DNA of 64,000 nucleotides from Protonemura montana. Its lineage: Eukaryota > Arthropoda > Insecta > Plecoptera > Nemouridae. The first letter of the stretch is position 1; each line of letters opens with the position of its first letter. Below are positions 32,601 to 41,951 of this stretch, piece by piece. The notes beneath the pieces were generated by a model, which was given only the letters and a program-made list of their open reading frames with translations, ran no database searches and was not told where the DNA came from. Where the stretch lies: the NCBI GenBank assembly GCA_947568835.1, contig OX387610.1, positions 12,195,001 to 12,259,000 on the forward strand. Direction: 5' to 3'. The translations under genes and the position numbers were made by a program.

Positions 32601-35600
32601 CAGTAGCACCGTGCTAACTAGCACCACCATAGCACCAAGCAGTAACCCCGACCTAGAGCGGTGATTCGTTACCCTGGTATTACTGTCAGTAGCACCGTGC
32701 CAACTAGCACCACCATAGCATCAAGCAGTGACCCCGACCTAGAGCAGTGATTCGTATCCCTGGTATTACTGTTAGTAGCTCCGTGCTAACTAGCACCACC
32801 ATAGCATCTAGCAGTGACCCCGACCTAGAGCGGCAGTATTAAGTAGAATCTTTTTCAATACCAATAGCTTCAGTAACGTTTTATTATGGTTGCTTTGGCC
32901 TCACTACACTGTGATGATCAACTGGCACCTACTACGCCGTCTTGACAATGCTACCGTCGTAGCATCTCTGTAAAAACGACTGCGATTAACGATGAAATTA
33001 ACAAACTTTAGCATCATTGAAAAGTTCCGCTCTAGGTCGGGGTTGTATAATACCTTGGTTGTGATCCCAATTCCCACTATTATTATTTGTGGTGTTTAAC
33101 GACGCACTGTTTTGACAACTGGCCCTGCGGCACTGGTCTAATGGCGTCGGTGAATGAGTGGATGATGATGATGAGGATGATGATAAACCTAACCTAGCCT
33201 AGAAGGGAGGAGGGGAAACCCGGTGGCTGCATGTAGCCTACTCCTGTCGAAGAGCACCAAGGGGACCACCGGCTTAACATCCCTTCTGAAGGATGGTACA
33301 ACTCGAACAACAGGATTCCTCCACAAATCCATGCTGTCGAGAGGTTGATAAGCAAGGCGAATGAAGTTGCTGTACTAACTTTCATCCCTCCGACCTCTCT
33401 TCCGAACAGAACTGGTCATGTGTATAATGGTCACCCATTCAATACCTGACTCAGCGCAGTGTTGCTCAACTTCGGTGATCTAACGAGAACCGGTGTTTCC
33501 AACATGTCAAACCGTTCGGTCCCAATCCCCACTGTAGTGAAAGAAAAGCCATAGTTTGCCGCATGTTCTACCTTTAGCTCCGCCTCCTCCAGCTCCTCTC
33601 GGATTGCTTCCCCCCTCTGCCCACCAGATTGCTTGCTGGCCGTCGCAAGGCGCGTCCGAGCCGAATCCATGTCGAGGATCAGCTTCTGCAGCCGGTGCTT
33701 GTGCTTCACAATGCTGGGGATCTGAAGCATCGGAAAGGACCATTAGACTGTTGGCTTACAAGCCTAGTTTGTGTTTTAAATATTGCAACATACAAGTACC
33801 TAATACACAATTCTGGTAGTGTTCATTTTAATTTGTACATTTTCTATAAAAATAAATTACATTTTGGTTGGTATTTAATTAGGTAATTCGTTCCATAGCC
33901 TATCTGTGTGCAAACGCAGTCTCAATTTTAGCTCGTCCATGTCATTTTTAGACCGTACTTTATTTACTAGACCATTGCATTTCATTTTGCGATGGTGCTG
34001 CCCAGAAAGGAAAACCAGCATAGGCCAGATTGCCTAATAGTACTAACCACCGGTATACTTATACCTAAGTTAGATTAAGTCCTCTTATTGCTAACTTGCA
34101 ATTATTTTTTTTCTGTTAGTATCATCAAATTTCCTGCAAGACGCAGCCTAGAACGATGAGTAGAAATGCTGATATTCAGAGCCAGGAGTTTGTGGTGAAA
34201 ATAAAACGAAGAATTCTCATTATAAATACCAAAAAGTGGTGAATTGGCAGTAGAAATTTAGGAAAAAGTCGCTATTGGACATTAAATGAAAAAACAAAGT
34301 TTTTATACCATGATGTTTTTTTCTGGATCTGAATTTTAGTCTTCAAGTTTTTTTTGCATGAATCCTGCCTAGCCCATTCTATTTTTGAATCGGAAAACTT
34401 GCACAAAATAGTAGTCCTATCCAAGAGATAAAACCATAGATAAAACCCTTCCTCCCTATATTCTTCTGCTCTAGATGCAGCAGATACTTCTTTCCTCCTG
34501 CCCATCTTCAAAGTGAATGACCATTGATGACAACCACACAAAGGTCCAATGCCTTCCTTTCAAGTGAAATGACTGATAACATCCCAAGAATCGCTCTCCC
34601 CTCCAAGGATATCTCTATTGGTTTCCCCCTGTACCTACCCCATGTGACCATAAACAAGGATACAGCAACCTTGAGACCAAGTGGTGAAGTCTCTAAGAAT
34701 AGAATCTCTGGCAATCTCAGCCGACCTTTTTTCTTGGATTTCCCTAGACTTCCACTTCAAATTAGTTGATTCGTACAGAGATTTACAATTCTGGCACTTT
34801 GAGATTTAGGAATGTTTACTATTTAATGGTGGAAATGTATTGTTATTGCCCAAATTCGCAGTAAACACAGGAATTCTCTAAAATTTGCGAAAATTAAATA
34901 CATATTTTTAGAACCTATGACATCTAACACATAAACATCTGCTGTTGCCTTTATCTCTGGAGAGAAGAGACCCAAATGATCTCTCCAGTGATCAAAGCAA
35001 CAGCCGAAATGTTAACAAACAAGTATCCACTATCGCGGCCTGCCACTCAACTATATGCTTGGTAAGTTCCGTACTCTACCTTTACTTTCCCAATCGATAT
35101 ACTCGTTTAATGTTTGTTCGAGGGATACCATTGCAAATGGTATACCATCCGGATAGTGGTTAATGAGATAATGGTAAAAAGTGGATAATGGGATACCATT
35201 GCAAAACATAATGACATTGTACCTAAGTAAATCAAATGTGCCTTCCAAAAATAAATAAATTACAATACAATACAATAGATCTTCTAACAACATTCCTCAA
35301 TAATAACCAATAAACAATAAGGCTGTAAATCAGCCATTTTACTAGATCCTGAAAACACAAAAATAACGCTGCTTTACACATTTTCATCATTTCCGTTTGG
35401 TTACCCTCATGGTAAGAAACGGCTTCTGTCTGCTTACCTCATTGTCGATGACTTCAGCCAACATGGCCACCACCTTCTGCTCGACGTTGAGCTCGAAACC
35501 AAACGCCTCGTTAGCGAGCGCGAGCTGAGCCTGGCCGCACTTGGCCAGGACGCCACGGAGCAACGAGTCTCCGCTCCCCACTCCCCCTTCCGACATCGCC

Positions 35601-37235
35601 ACCGAGAGGGCATACTCGGGGTACTTTTTCTGCAAGCGCACAACAACAAGCAAGGGTTGGATCAATGGGCTTTGTTTGTTGATGTTTTTACAACAAGCCC
35701 TGTGCTACTGCTCTAAAGGCATAGGTAAATGGGTGGGTGATGATGAGCCTAGCGTAAAAAAGCAGGAGAGGAAACCCGGTGCCAGCAGTCTCCTCCTGTC
35801 GAAGACCAAGGGGACCACCGGCCTAATGTCCCTTCCGAAGGGCGGTATAACGCGAACAACAGGATTCCTCCACAAATCCATGTTGTTGAGAGGTTGATAA
35901 GCAAGGCAAATGAAGTTACTGTACTAACTTTCATCCCTCCAACCTCTCTCTCGAAAAGGACTAGCCATGTGTGTGATGGTCACCCATCCAACACCTGACT
36001 CAGCGCAGTGTTGCTTAACTTAGATCTAGCGAGGCAATGGAAAGTCAAGACTCAAAACAATTACGTAGTCAAGGAGTCAAATTTTGCAGGGACACACCAA
36101 AAACTTTCTTTGATTATAAACTAAAAACCAACGTAAGTGGTCATGCACTTCACTATTTGTTGGCGCAGTTGCTGTACTGCGCACTGGCGTTCTACTTGTT
36201 GATTTTTGAGTCCCTCAAAATTTTTGACATTCAAGATAAAATTATCTTTGCCCAAAAACTTCTTGAAGTCAAACAGCTCTCCAGTAATTCAATGCTTTCT
36301 TAAGATGTGACTTCTTTTGTTACCAGACATTGCTACCAACAAAAATGCCCTAACTAGGTTTGGCTGTCAGTAGATTGCCATTTTCTCAGGTTTGCCAGCT
36401 GAATTTTAATAAAAATAAAAACTTCTAGATACCAAATGTTTTATGAACTTATTCTAAAAACCTTGGACAAGAGAAGTAAAAATAATACCGAATTCTAAGC
36501 CGACTTATCTCACTGTTATAAATGATAGTGTAACTGGCTAGGTGATAAGAGAACGCAAAAATAAAGGAAGCAGGATGCAAATTTAAAACAATGAAATATG
36601 AGCATGTTACAGGGAGAGTTATGAGGTTGCAGGGAGCAGAGGTGGGTACGTGATCTCATTGAGTTGCAACAGGTGTAAAAATGAACACCTGCACAATATA
36701 TTGCAGTCCTAGCCTAGTTTCACATGGTTGTAGTTGAAACACAAATCAGGTAGGTACACTTTGTTAGGGGTATGGGTGCATACAAAATCACGGTACAACT
36801 GTGACAGCACATTTCATTCCAGGTGTCTACCACCAAACTGACACATAGCAGAGAAGACAGGTACTGCACAAGGCCGAATTAAAGAGACCTGTCACCTTAA
36901 CCTAGATGCTAGTCTTTGTGTGTGTTACGTGACTGCCTTAACTCACCAGTCTCTTCTCCTTGGCAGCAGGATCTTGCCCTTGCGTGACCAGTCCGCTCGA
37001 CAGCAACTTGGACGTCTTCTGACACGCGAGTCGGATGTATTCCACTCGGCGGTCAGCATCTTGCAGGTCATCCGTCAGCACTTGGGTCTTGTCAGCCCTG
37101 CATAATCACACCACCAATCAGCATGTTATCCGACCCGAAAATAAAGATAAGCAACAAAGACAGACAAAGGGACCCTTACCTCGAGAACGTTTGATCTGCC
37201 AACTGCTTCACGCGCAACAATTGTTTCTTCATCAT
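17488..37235 (-). CDS. ARHGAP17: RICH-type BAR-RhoGAP gene (ARHGAP17/44 class)
   Basis: RhoGAP of the RICH family, which uses a BAR domain to bind curved membrane and inactivates Cdc42 and Rac at junctions and endosomes. Fifteen exons join in phase to 859 aa (human ARHGAP17 is about 881): 37180-37235, 36947-37097, 35438-35629, 33572-33721, 31961-32190, 31264-31528, 30229-30321, 29163-29394, 28544-28691, 27486-27756, 26694-26843, 25722-25951, 24209-24365, 18131-18242, 17488-17630. Seen: BAR about 1-255; RhoGAP about 262-450 with arginine finger Arg285 in GLFRVAGG, Lys324 in LKSYLRELPEPL and Asn397 in MTPQNIAIVIAPNLLW; a Pro-rich, Ser-rich tail; LERKRP near the end of exon 12; and a C-terminal DSTDL, a class I PDZ ligand like the vertebrate ESTAL. 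ARHGAP17 and ARHGAP44 separated in vertebrates, so the symbol stands for both. Intron 13 contains a whole DNA transposon. Confidence 0.94.
17750..18035 (+). repeat. MITE-like family copy
   Basis: Copy of the gatacatg family, with atcgatacatgtataacaat and gacagcttaacattgg. It lies in RhoGAP intron 14. Confidence 0.75.
18131..18242 (-). CDS. ARHGAP17: RICH RhoGAP exon 14
   Basis: Acceptor ggttcgcag, donor AACAG|gtaagt, phase 0 in and 1 out, which links exons 13 and 15 in phase. Encodes AATLERIHMYCVDKQQVSIV, unlike anything I recognise in vertebrate RICH tails. Confidence 0.82.
18485..18815. repeat. Two-copy repeat with tacccgctg
   Basis: gggaccacaaccaaaagtac and gtcactcggggtcactgc recur about 200 bp apart (18531 and 18741; 18606 and 18798). 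The flanking ctagcagtacccgctgctag looks like the edge of a common interspersed element. It lies just upstream of exon 14 in the RhoGAP intron. Confidence 0.6.
19568..20036 (+). repeat. Transposon left terminal inverted repeat
   Basis: Mirrors 23200-23678. Includes a poly-T tract, a G-run and the CCCCCCGCGCG segment. The same 68-aa shadow reading appears in both arms, which shows their near identity. Confidence 0.92.
20174..22756 (-). CDS. Transposase-like protein, 860 aa
   Basis: Single uninterrupted ORF inside the transposon. Residues 40-110 hold a Cys/His cluster (CHLH, CHHKLCC, CSTC) that looks like a zinc-binding, DNA-contacting module. Residues 230-275 are helical, helix-turn-helix-like. 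Residues 350-385 carry ELRPKHCV and GTHSVCVCTIHQN. Two aspartates in strand contexts, Asp513 (VVGDFAENY) and Asp597 (YFSDGAAAQYKN), plus Asp638 or a later acidic residue near SHGKGPCDGVGG, could form an RNase-H-like DDD/E site. A run of Glu (744-755) precedes a C-terminal region with WWLACVLE, Tudor-like in flavour. Similar proteins occur, unnamed, in other invertebrates as far as I recall. The catalytic assignment is inference. Confidence 0.85.
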   Translation of the reverse strand: MCSIGLFFEEECGPIEDLAIKSIESFNSDQQLSLALRTKCDNVKTVCHLHEKKFLRLYSCHHKLCCDPFQAHCGIVKVNGLREINAASRTKYLEIADLIPGKKLCSTCRKLLSLRLKELTTVSVLTPTKSTELDLPFVDIPCEADAVNQSLAAFGVSPINTTKLKGKSMFYSKRKFSEITQGVKKRLELVSPSNEEISKEDLTSSEECKDSIRDGSEIIAQLKEKFKTSTRSEKITILSVLPKSWSIKRIMQEFNASNHLVRKTKQLVKAQGILPSANQKAGKTLSPDCIQLIEEFYENDDVSRVMPGKKDFVSVKVGDNRVHRQKRLVLSNLSEVYRSFKDKYPDIKVGFSKFAELRPKHCVLAGAAGTHSVCVCTIHQNVKLMALGAKLPLLSDGTIKSYQHCLASLMCNPPLLNCFVGKCGNCPGTDELREWLEISFSENFIDSVTYKQWLSTDRCTLETITKPTDEFVDCFIEKCILLRNHDFIARQQAAFMQEKKANLKPGEVLVVGDFAENYSFVLQDAAQGYHWNNSQCTLHPFVCYFKPEDRDIQHLSYVVISDSLTHDTVTVHTFQKHLIRHLKQNISDVSHLIYFSDGAAAQYKNKKNFSNLCHHEVDFELTAEWHFFATSHGKGPCDGVGGTVKRNAARASLQKPYADQIMTPIDFYRWATENVWTVNFVFVANEEITANGIKLKERFKELKTIVGTRSFHAFYPKSLTSLHVKHFSLSEEINIVKIVEKNEEGEEEEEEEEEEATAAEIPEFEFKDVGSFITVAYNEDWWLACVLEKSSQSLELQVNFLHPHGPAPSYFYPSVQDKLIVAFADVLTLADPNTATGRTYFLSATDTNRATAGLIKYVPQ
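23200..23678 (-). repeat. Transposon right terminal inverted repeat
   Basis: Inverse of the left arm, with a small indel near the outer end (around 23633-23650) and a longer poly-A run at about 23553-23571. Confidence 0.92.
24209..24365 (-). CDS. ARHGAP17: RICH RhoGAP exon 13
   Basis: Acceptor ttcttcgcag, donor CCCGAC|gtgagc, phase 2 in and 0 out. The correct frame gives PKPAIPERPTILQRPASL, Pro-rich with SH3-ligand character. The 71-aa reading in another frame is a shadow. Confidence 0.87.
25114..25412 (+). repeat. 45-bp minisatellite made from LINE coding sequence
   Basis: About seven units of aggtacaatagcgacatggg and ccatcaagccttcttgtacc; each translates to a 15-residue repeat like YNSDMGHQAFLYLPR. 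It runs straight into a LINE 3' end. Confidence 0.92.
25404..25636 (+). mobile_element. LINE 3' end fragment
   Basis: Encodes ARSIRLWNALPHDLM and a short helix before a stop, the typical C-terminus of CR1/L2/Jockey-type reverse-transcriptase ORFs, then an AT-rich 3' UTR and an aaataaataaataaataa tail. It lies in RhoGAP intron 12. Confidence 0.8.
25722..25951 (-). CDS. ARHGAP17: RICH RhoGAP exon 12
   Basis: Acceptor gtctgcctag, donor CTCCTAG|gttggt, phase 0 in and 2 out. A Ser/Ala/Asn-rich tail ending TSTLERKRPVAAP, matching the conserved GTLERKRP of vertebrate ARHGAP17. Confidence 0.9.
26694..26843 (-). CDS. ARHGAP17: RICH RhoGAP exon 11 (Lys/Glu repeat, possible cassette)
   Basis: Exactly 50 codons, phase 0 to 0, acceptor ccttacag, donor GTCAAG|gtaaca. 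Encodes repeats of EAKKEAE and EARKEAE type, predicted charged helix. I know no counterpart in vertebrate RICH proteins; being symmetric it could be skipped without a frame change. Confidence 0.82.
26905..27382 (+). mobile_element. 5S-headed SINE, near full length
   Basis: The head matches the 3' half of 5S rRNA (gttaagcaacactgcgctg, ggtattggatgggtga). The body has acatgaccagttctgttc, cttatcaacctctcgacagc, gtaccgtccttcggaaggga and ggctacgtgccggcacc; the tail has agtgccacatggcc and cagtgcgtcgttaaacacc. The head is duplicated here. It lies in RhoGAP intron 10, starting about 60 nt from the exon 11 acceptor. Confidence 0.85.
27390..27476 (+). mobile_element. 5S-headed SINE, head only
   Basis: Head segment (aaagttaagcaacactgcac through gtcagtcctgttcc) reaching within about 8-10 nt of the exon 10 donor of the RhoGAP gene. 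Confidence 0.8.
27486..27756 (-). CDS. ARHGAP17: RICH RhoGAP exon 10 (proline-rich)
   Basis: Acceptor tttctgcag, donor CAGTCG|gtgagt, phase 2 in and 0 out. Encodes PAPGPPPSAPPPRPTPASTL and RPPKKP, likely SH3-binding, then a charged helix. SINE sequence starts within about 8-10 nt of the donor. Confidence 0.92.
28544..28691 (-). CDS. ARHGAP17: RICH RhoGAP exon 9
   Basis: Phase 1 in, phase 2 out, donor ACGGG|gtgagt. The acceptor AG is followed at once on the intron side by SINE sequence (a 5S-like head from about 28694). Encodes a low-complexity linker containing DYFGHVRGGSHDTV. Confidence 0.88.
28694..29065 (+). repeat. Four tandem 5S-like SINE heads (92-bp period)
   Basis: Starts at acaccgg positions 28697, 28789, 28881 and (worn) 28973. 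Each unit is a 5S-like internal control region plus a short spacer with tggtttggcatgttgg. The first unit abuts the exon 9 acceptor of the RhoGAP gene. Confidence 0.88.
29163..29394 (-). CDS. ARHGAP17: RICH RhoGAP exon 8 (RhoGAP end)
   Basis: Acceptor tttgcttcag, donor CCTAAAG|gtaagt, phase 0 in and 1 out. Contains VNKMTPQNIAIVIAPNLLW and the DWFFPEPVTF end of the domain. Confidence 0.96.
29787..29832. repeat. Perfect 46-bp palindrome with CRE-like ends
   Basis: Arms of 21 bp pair perfectly around gaat; each arm begins with the octamer TGACGTCA. Further tgacgtca-like sites are at 29727-29750. It lies in RhoGAP intron 7. Confidence 0.9.
30229..30321 (-). CDS. ARHGAP17: RICH RhoGAP exon 7
   Basis: 31 codons, phase 0 to 0, acceptor gttcggcag, donor ATCAAG|gtgagc. 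Encodes LHQLPTANFENLRYLIK of the RhoGAP fold. Confidence 0.94.
30575..30974. mobile_element. Fold-back MITE, 400 bp, 7-bp target duplication
   Basis: Starts CGTTGAGTGTAGG and ends with its complement; arms of about 160 bp pair almost throughout around a loop of about 80 bp. Flanked by ACTGAAC on both sides (30568-30574 and 30975-30981). It lies in RhoGAP intron 6. No coding capacity. Confidence 0.88.
31264..31528 (-). CDS. ARHGAP17: RICH RhoGAP exon 6 (RhoGAP, arginine finger)
   Basis: Acceptor attttgcag, donor GCCAAG|gtacga, phase 2 in and 0 out. Contains EEGLFRVAGGASKVRRLK with the catalytic arginine, and ALKSYLRELPEPL. Confidence 0.97.
31669..31875. repeat. Tandem duplication of about 117 bp
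   Basis: Two copies marked by catggagatgctgaaatcac and tctgctatcttatgttacca, starting near 31669 and 31786, in RhoGAP intron 5. Confidence 0.8.
31961..32190 (-). CDS. ARHGAP17: RICH RhoGAP exon 5 (BAR end)
   Basis: Acceptor gctttgcag, donor AGGAG|gtagga, phase 0 in and 2 out. Encodes VEQCRDALASEMFEL through PLEEHLRVTRR, the end of BAR and the linker to RhoGAP. Confidence 0.95.
32236..32836 (-). repeat. 86-bp minisatellite (7 units), RhoGAP intron 4
   Basis: ccaccatagc recurs at 32281, 32367, 32452, 32538, 32624, 32710 and 32796. An isolated inverted piece (ctctaggtcggggtt) lies at 33032. The array begins about 45 nt upstream of the exon 5 acceptor. Confidence 0.93.
33085..33502 (-). mobile_element. 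5S-headed SINE, full length
   Basis: Minus-strand copy running from the acaccggttctcg head to the cgtcgttaaacaccac tail, in RhoGAP intron 4, starting about 70 nt after the exon 4 donor. Confidence 0.88.
33572..33721 (-). CDS. ARHGAP17: RICH RhoGAP exon 4 (BAR)
   Basis: 50 codons, phase 0 to 0, acceptor gatgcttcag, donor CTAAAG|gtagaa. Encodes IPSIVKHKHRLQKLILDMDS, like the family's EIPNIQKQRKQLARLVLDWDS. A SINE begins about 70 nt into the next intron. Confidence 0.94.
35438..35629 (-). CDS. ARHGAP17: RICH RhoGAP exon 3 (BAR)
   Basis: 64 codons, phase 0 to 0, acceptor cgcttgcag, donor AATGAG|gtaagc. Encodes the KKYPEYALSVAM helix and the CGQAQLALA segment of the BAR domain. Confidence 0.94.
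35680..36035 (-). mobile_element. 5S-headed SINE, 5' truncated
   Basis: Minus-strand copy with a partial head (gttaagcaacactgcgctga), full body and a diverged tail ending about 50 nt before the exon 3 acceptor of the RhoGAP gene. Confidence 0.82.
36947..37097 (-). CDS. ARHGAP17: RICH RhoGAP exon 2 (BAR)
   Basis: Acceptor gattatgcag, donor AGACTG|gtgagt, phase 2 in and 0 out. Encodes ADKTQVLTDDLQDADRRVE, matching the first BAR helix of vertebrate RICH proteins. It lacks an internal Met and was found by phase and similarity. Confidence 0.92.
37180..37235 (-). CDS. ARHGAP17: RICH RhoGAP exon 1
   Basis: Starts MMKKQLLRVKQLADQTFS, matching the family's MKKQ...KQLANQT start; either of two adjacent ATGs (37235 or 37232) may be used. 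Donor CTCGAG|gtaagg, phase 2. Too short to appear as an independent ORF. Confidence 0.92.
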
Positions 37236-38071
37236 CTGGCCACGCTCGCTAGCGAATCAGCCCGTCTCCTGTCTAGGTGTATTTCGCGCCCGGCTGCGAA
37301 GGCTGCGTTCATTAAAAGCTTGTGCAAGACCAGTGGACGTTGATATTGGTATCACCCATCACTTCCTGAGGCAGAACCAACAGAGATAAGCCCAACCCAT
37401 CCTACTGTGGAGATGATATCATCAGTCTGCCCGACAGAGCTGCAGTTTGCTGTTATTTGTGAACGCAAAGTTGCTAATTATTTTAGCAGCTGGGCCGATT
37501 TCTAACTATTGCGCTGACGTTTCTTACACCTAATGCATATTCATGTGATTTAACACGTAAGCCTACTAGTTAATGAGGATATCACCACTTTCGTTCAGCG
37601 ACCGACGGCCATTATCGAGACTTCTGACAGCAGCGGACGAGGTGCCGTACGCGCGCTGGATTTGAAACGGCCAAAGCCAGATTATTGAATGTTTATATAT
37701 ATTCAACCATGACAAGCATTGTTTCAATAGGGTATTTCAACAAATAAAGTTACCCTTTGATCTTTTATTATCTTATTATCTAGGACATCGTTACAGGAAG
37801 AGAATAATAGTTCTCATTTTCCATCAACGACATGCGAACCCATTCCCAATGCTGCCACCACGGTAGACCGGTGTTGGTACCACTAGTTCTCCAGCCAGAG
37901 GTCCGAGTTCGAATGCGCGTTGCATCACCCACCCGTCACCCGTCAGGTTGGAGGCGAGAGGGGCCGTCGAAAGTCCACGGTGAAATGTGAATGTGGTCAA
38001 AGCGTTGGGTTCGCACCGCGCGTTGTCATCCGTGTAACCGGCTTGCAGTCGTCCGCATCGCTCGTTCAGTC
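37236..38071. promoter_or_regulatory. Divergent promoter region RICH RhoGAP / MFSD11
   Basis: 836 bp separate the two start codons, so both promoters probably lie here. It is relatively rich in CpG near 37600-37680 and 37900-38070. A tRNA-like box B (gagttcgaatg, about 37906) suggests an old SINE fragment. No specific site can be named. Confidence 0.5.
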
Positions 38072-38164
38072 ATGACGCTCGACAGGCGCTTCGTCAACGT
38101 GATCCTCCTGGGGTTCGCGTTCATGCTCGTATTCACGGCGTTCCAGACCATGGGCAACATAGAG
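38072..38164 (+). CDS. MFSD11: MFSD11 exon 1
   Basis: 31 codons including the first membrane segment; donor ATAGAG|gtccgt, phase 0. The ATG at 38072 gives the family N-terminus; a longer in-frame opening upstream starts only at a GTG. Confidence 0.9.
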
Positions 38165-41100
38165 GTCCGTACAAGCACGTTTCCCATAATTTAGTCACGC
38201 TTCGAGGTGTCGCCCTCGAAACGGATTTATTCTAGTTCTCTCTCTCTCTCTCTCTTTCTATGTTAACGGTGCTTGTTTATTAAATATCTTCGACTGCTTT
38301 CTATGTGATGAATTTCTTATTTTTACTAGCGAGGTGCAAAGACGTTGATGACAAGGTCAAGAAATTATCGATTTCTGTCATAAAGAGCGCGCGAACGTTC
38401 GAATAACGTAGCTGTGCGAAATCACGCACAAAAAAAATTGCAGTATCTCTCTGTCCGTGAAGGTTTTGACAGCTGTCTGTCATACTCTATGAATATTTTC
38501 GAAGTTTAGCAACGTTATGATGAACTTCAGCATTCCTGACGAGGTCAATAGAAGCGTTGGTCATCTCTCTGATCGCGAATGGCCCAGTTCTGAACTGTGT
38601 AAACTGATCTAAAGTTGACCCGGTCTATCAAAGCGACCCAAATCAATCAAGCCGCATTGTGTCATCATAGATTTATTGGTCAGACTAGTCTCTCTCGCTC
38701 TAAAATATCACTCGATTGTCTCCGTCAATCTCCCATTATGTTGCTTCTAGATTTACAACATCCTTCATGTCTCGCAATGAAATGCCATCTTATCGGGACA
38801 TTTCATTTGTAAACATTGCATTGTGAAACCAATTCAGTCAATCGCAGTCAAACATCTCAATCAATCGGCTCATAAATAAATTAAGTGCGTCGTAAAATTG
38901 AAATGTGCATAAACATAAAAAAAAGCACTTGCCTTTGCTTCGATCATGCCAATTGGCGATTTCTTTTGCCTGTTGCATGTGTCAACTTTCACATTTTGAT
39001 CTGTAGGTTGTCCTGCTAGCCAGTTGGTATTTGCAAAACTGATAGGCGTTGGGTTCACCGTGAAAGTTCGCGAGGAAGGCGCGACCCATCCACCCACATA
39101 TTCAACGAAACCCGAAACCCAGACCCGCGCAGCTATAAACAGATAACAAACCTAACCTTGGTAAAGCACAGTACATCTGCACACAAAAACAAAGCTAAAC
39201 AGCACGAAGTCGAGCTCCAAGCCGACATTCTCTGCCCGTTGGAGCTCAAGATAAAGATGATAGTAGTGATTAAAAAACAAAAGAAAACTGCGCAAAACTG
39301 CTCTAATTAAAATTTCTAGTTCCTCAATAATCATGATCCGCGATATTGTAATGAACGAGATCATTTCGTTACGGCTTTCAATTCCTGTGAATCAATCTTC
39401 GGATCGGCGTCGGCTCTCTTACCGTTTTATCGCTCGTTCTAGAGTTTTTTGTCGCATTTTTGTCGAGATTCGATTGGAGAAATTGTACTTAAACTGGGCG
39501 CATGCCAACTTCAAAGATGTTGATCACTTTTCCTTGTCATCGTGTCGGACAATCAACCTGGGGGTCGGTAGACTTCGGCAGGCTTGCAAATTTCACTCGA
39601 AGCTTGGGGGTACCGACAGCCTGATGAAACGTTTTCATTCCATAGGATATACCTTGATGAAGAAGCGTTCAGCTGAGGCTTCTTTATCAATGAATAATGA
39701 TAGTGCCTAATAGACGTGAGCAAAGGACGTGAGCAAACCCAAAACAACGACATCGGCTAGTGCAGATTTGCCTTTGTACAAAGTTGCAAAAATATTAAGC
39801 GTTCACCTCGAGTACGAGCTAATTAAAGCAATTATGAAATCAAAAGCGTTGTTTGTGACAATCGGTGGGTTCATATTGCATAAATTATAATCAAAGATTA
39901 ACTAAAGCAGTGACCTCTTAACGCTTACATTGAAATTACTCTAACGCGTTTGTAGCTCTGAAACGATTAAGACATTTAAAAAATATCCCAAAGTGTTTAA
40001 TTACACCGTTCATAATAACTAAAAGTTTTCCACGCGCGATTGGCGTCACTTTTAGGCCATCAAATCACAGCCCAAACCACTCAATTATGGAAAGTGGTAG
40101 TCGCTGGTTCGAACCCCGGCTCCGTCCACGCGTGCCGTGAATTCGAATTCGTTGCGTCATCACCCTCCAATCCCTAAGCAGCCCGTTAGCCAACGCACCG
40201 TTTAAATCTGGGTCATCCGTCGTCGCCATGGAGATCGGTTAGCGACCTCGTTTGTCCAAACCGAAGTCCTTCGGCCCCGGGTCCACCCTCGGCTGCCTGC
40301 CATGCCAGGCTAGCTTCATCATCAGTTTGTCTTGAACAGACTGTTAATGGACCAGTGCCACATGGACAGCGCTGACACAGTGTGTCGGTCCTAGGTGCTG
40401 TTGGACAGGAGCAGCCAACACAGTGTGTCAAAGGGACAAGGCTAAGCGGTGGCCGGTCCTTGGTGCTGTTGGACAGGAGCAGCCAACACAGTGTGTCAAA
40501 GGGACAAGGCTAAGCGGTGGCCGGTCCTTGGTGATGTTGGACAGGAGCAGCCAACACAGTGTGTCAAAGGGATAAGACTAAGCGGTGGCCGGTCCTTGGT
40601 GCTGTTAGACAGGAGCAGCCAACACAGTGTGTCAAAGGGAAAAGGCCAAGCGGTGGCCGGCCCTTGGTGCTGTTGGACAGGAGCAGGCTGTGTGCTGGCA
40701 CCGGGTTCACCCTCGTCTCCCTGGCAGGTGAAAGATTGCCCCTATGCCTATGCGTGACCCCATTGGGCCAGATGGTTGATACACGCACGTGCGTTACAGG
40801 GGTGATTGACATCTCGACGGTAATCTCGATAACAAGTTGCTCCACTCGTGCGTCGGATGAATTATGTTTTCATTCGATGATACAACTATGTGTGCAGCCC
40901 GTGATAAAGCATGATTGACAGCGATGATTCTGTAGAATACTTGAAACACCGGTTCTCGTGAGATTACCGAAGTTAAGCAACTCTGCGCTAGAGTCAGGTA
41001 TTAGATGGTTGACCGTCATACACATGACCAGTTCTGTTCGGAAGAGAGGTTGAAGGGATGAAAGCTAGTACTAATTCACTTGCCTAACTTATCAACCTCT

Positions 41101-41892
41101 CGACAGCATGAATTTGTGGAGGCATCGTGGTGTTCGAGTTGTACCGTCCTTCGCAAGGGACGTTAAGACGGTGGCCCCCTTGGTGTTATTCTACAGGAGT
41201 AGGCTACATACCGGCACCGGGTTTTCCCTCCTCCCTTTTAGACTACGTTAGGTTCATCATCATTCTCCACTCATTTACCGACGCCATTACACCAGTGCCA
41301 CATGGCCCAATGTCAAAACAGTGCGTCGTTAAACACATTAATCAATCAACGAAAGCACGCAAGCCACATGCACTTTGCCAAGCGGTCACCTATCCAACTC
41401 TGTAATTCCAATGTTGCTTAACCCAGTTTTCTCGTCTTTTGAAAAAAAAACTGTTCATTGCTATGTTTTTAGTTTAAGAATGCACGGGTTTTTGTAGCAT
41501 TCAATGAGTCTTCGACGTTTGTCTATCTGGAAATCAGAGGCGCATCAGTTTGTAATCTCCACTAACAATGAGCCATGTTAATGTATGTCACACTCATATA
41601 TTTACCTCTGAAACATGCCAGCTGTTAGAAGTGATTGATTTGGCTGCGTTGTTGAATGTATCTTTTACCGAGGGCATGCATTGTATTTCTATAGAAATAT
41701 TTATAAATATACAAACGGAAATATTTAGAGTAGCTTACTTGAGTCAATTTCAAACTGTTCTGAACTATGGTGCAGCTTTTTGGGAAGCGTCACCAGGAGC
41801 CAGGCAAGTCTTCATATGTTATATATGTTGGCTAAATCGAGTAGACATGAGTCTAAAAACCATCATACGTGACATGCTGTCCCTTTGAAATG

Positions 41893-41951
<59 letters not shown>

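Noticed and set aside
32236..32836. CRISPR-like direct repeats
   Set aside because: The genome is eukaryotic and the whole 86-bp unit repeats, with no variable spacers.
34508..34769. Overlapping ORFs of 68 and 81 codons in RhoGAP intron 3-4 sequence
   Set aside because: Neither shows a known motif; they are antisense to each other and not flanked by usable splice sites in phase.
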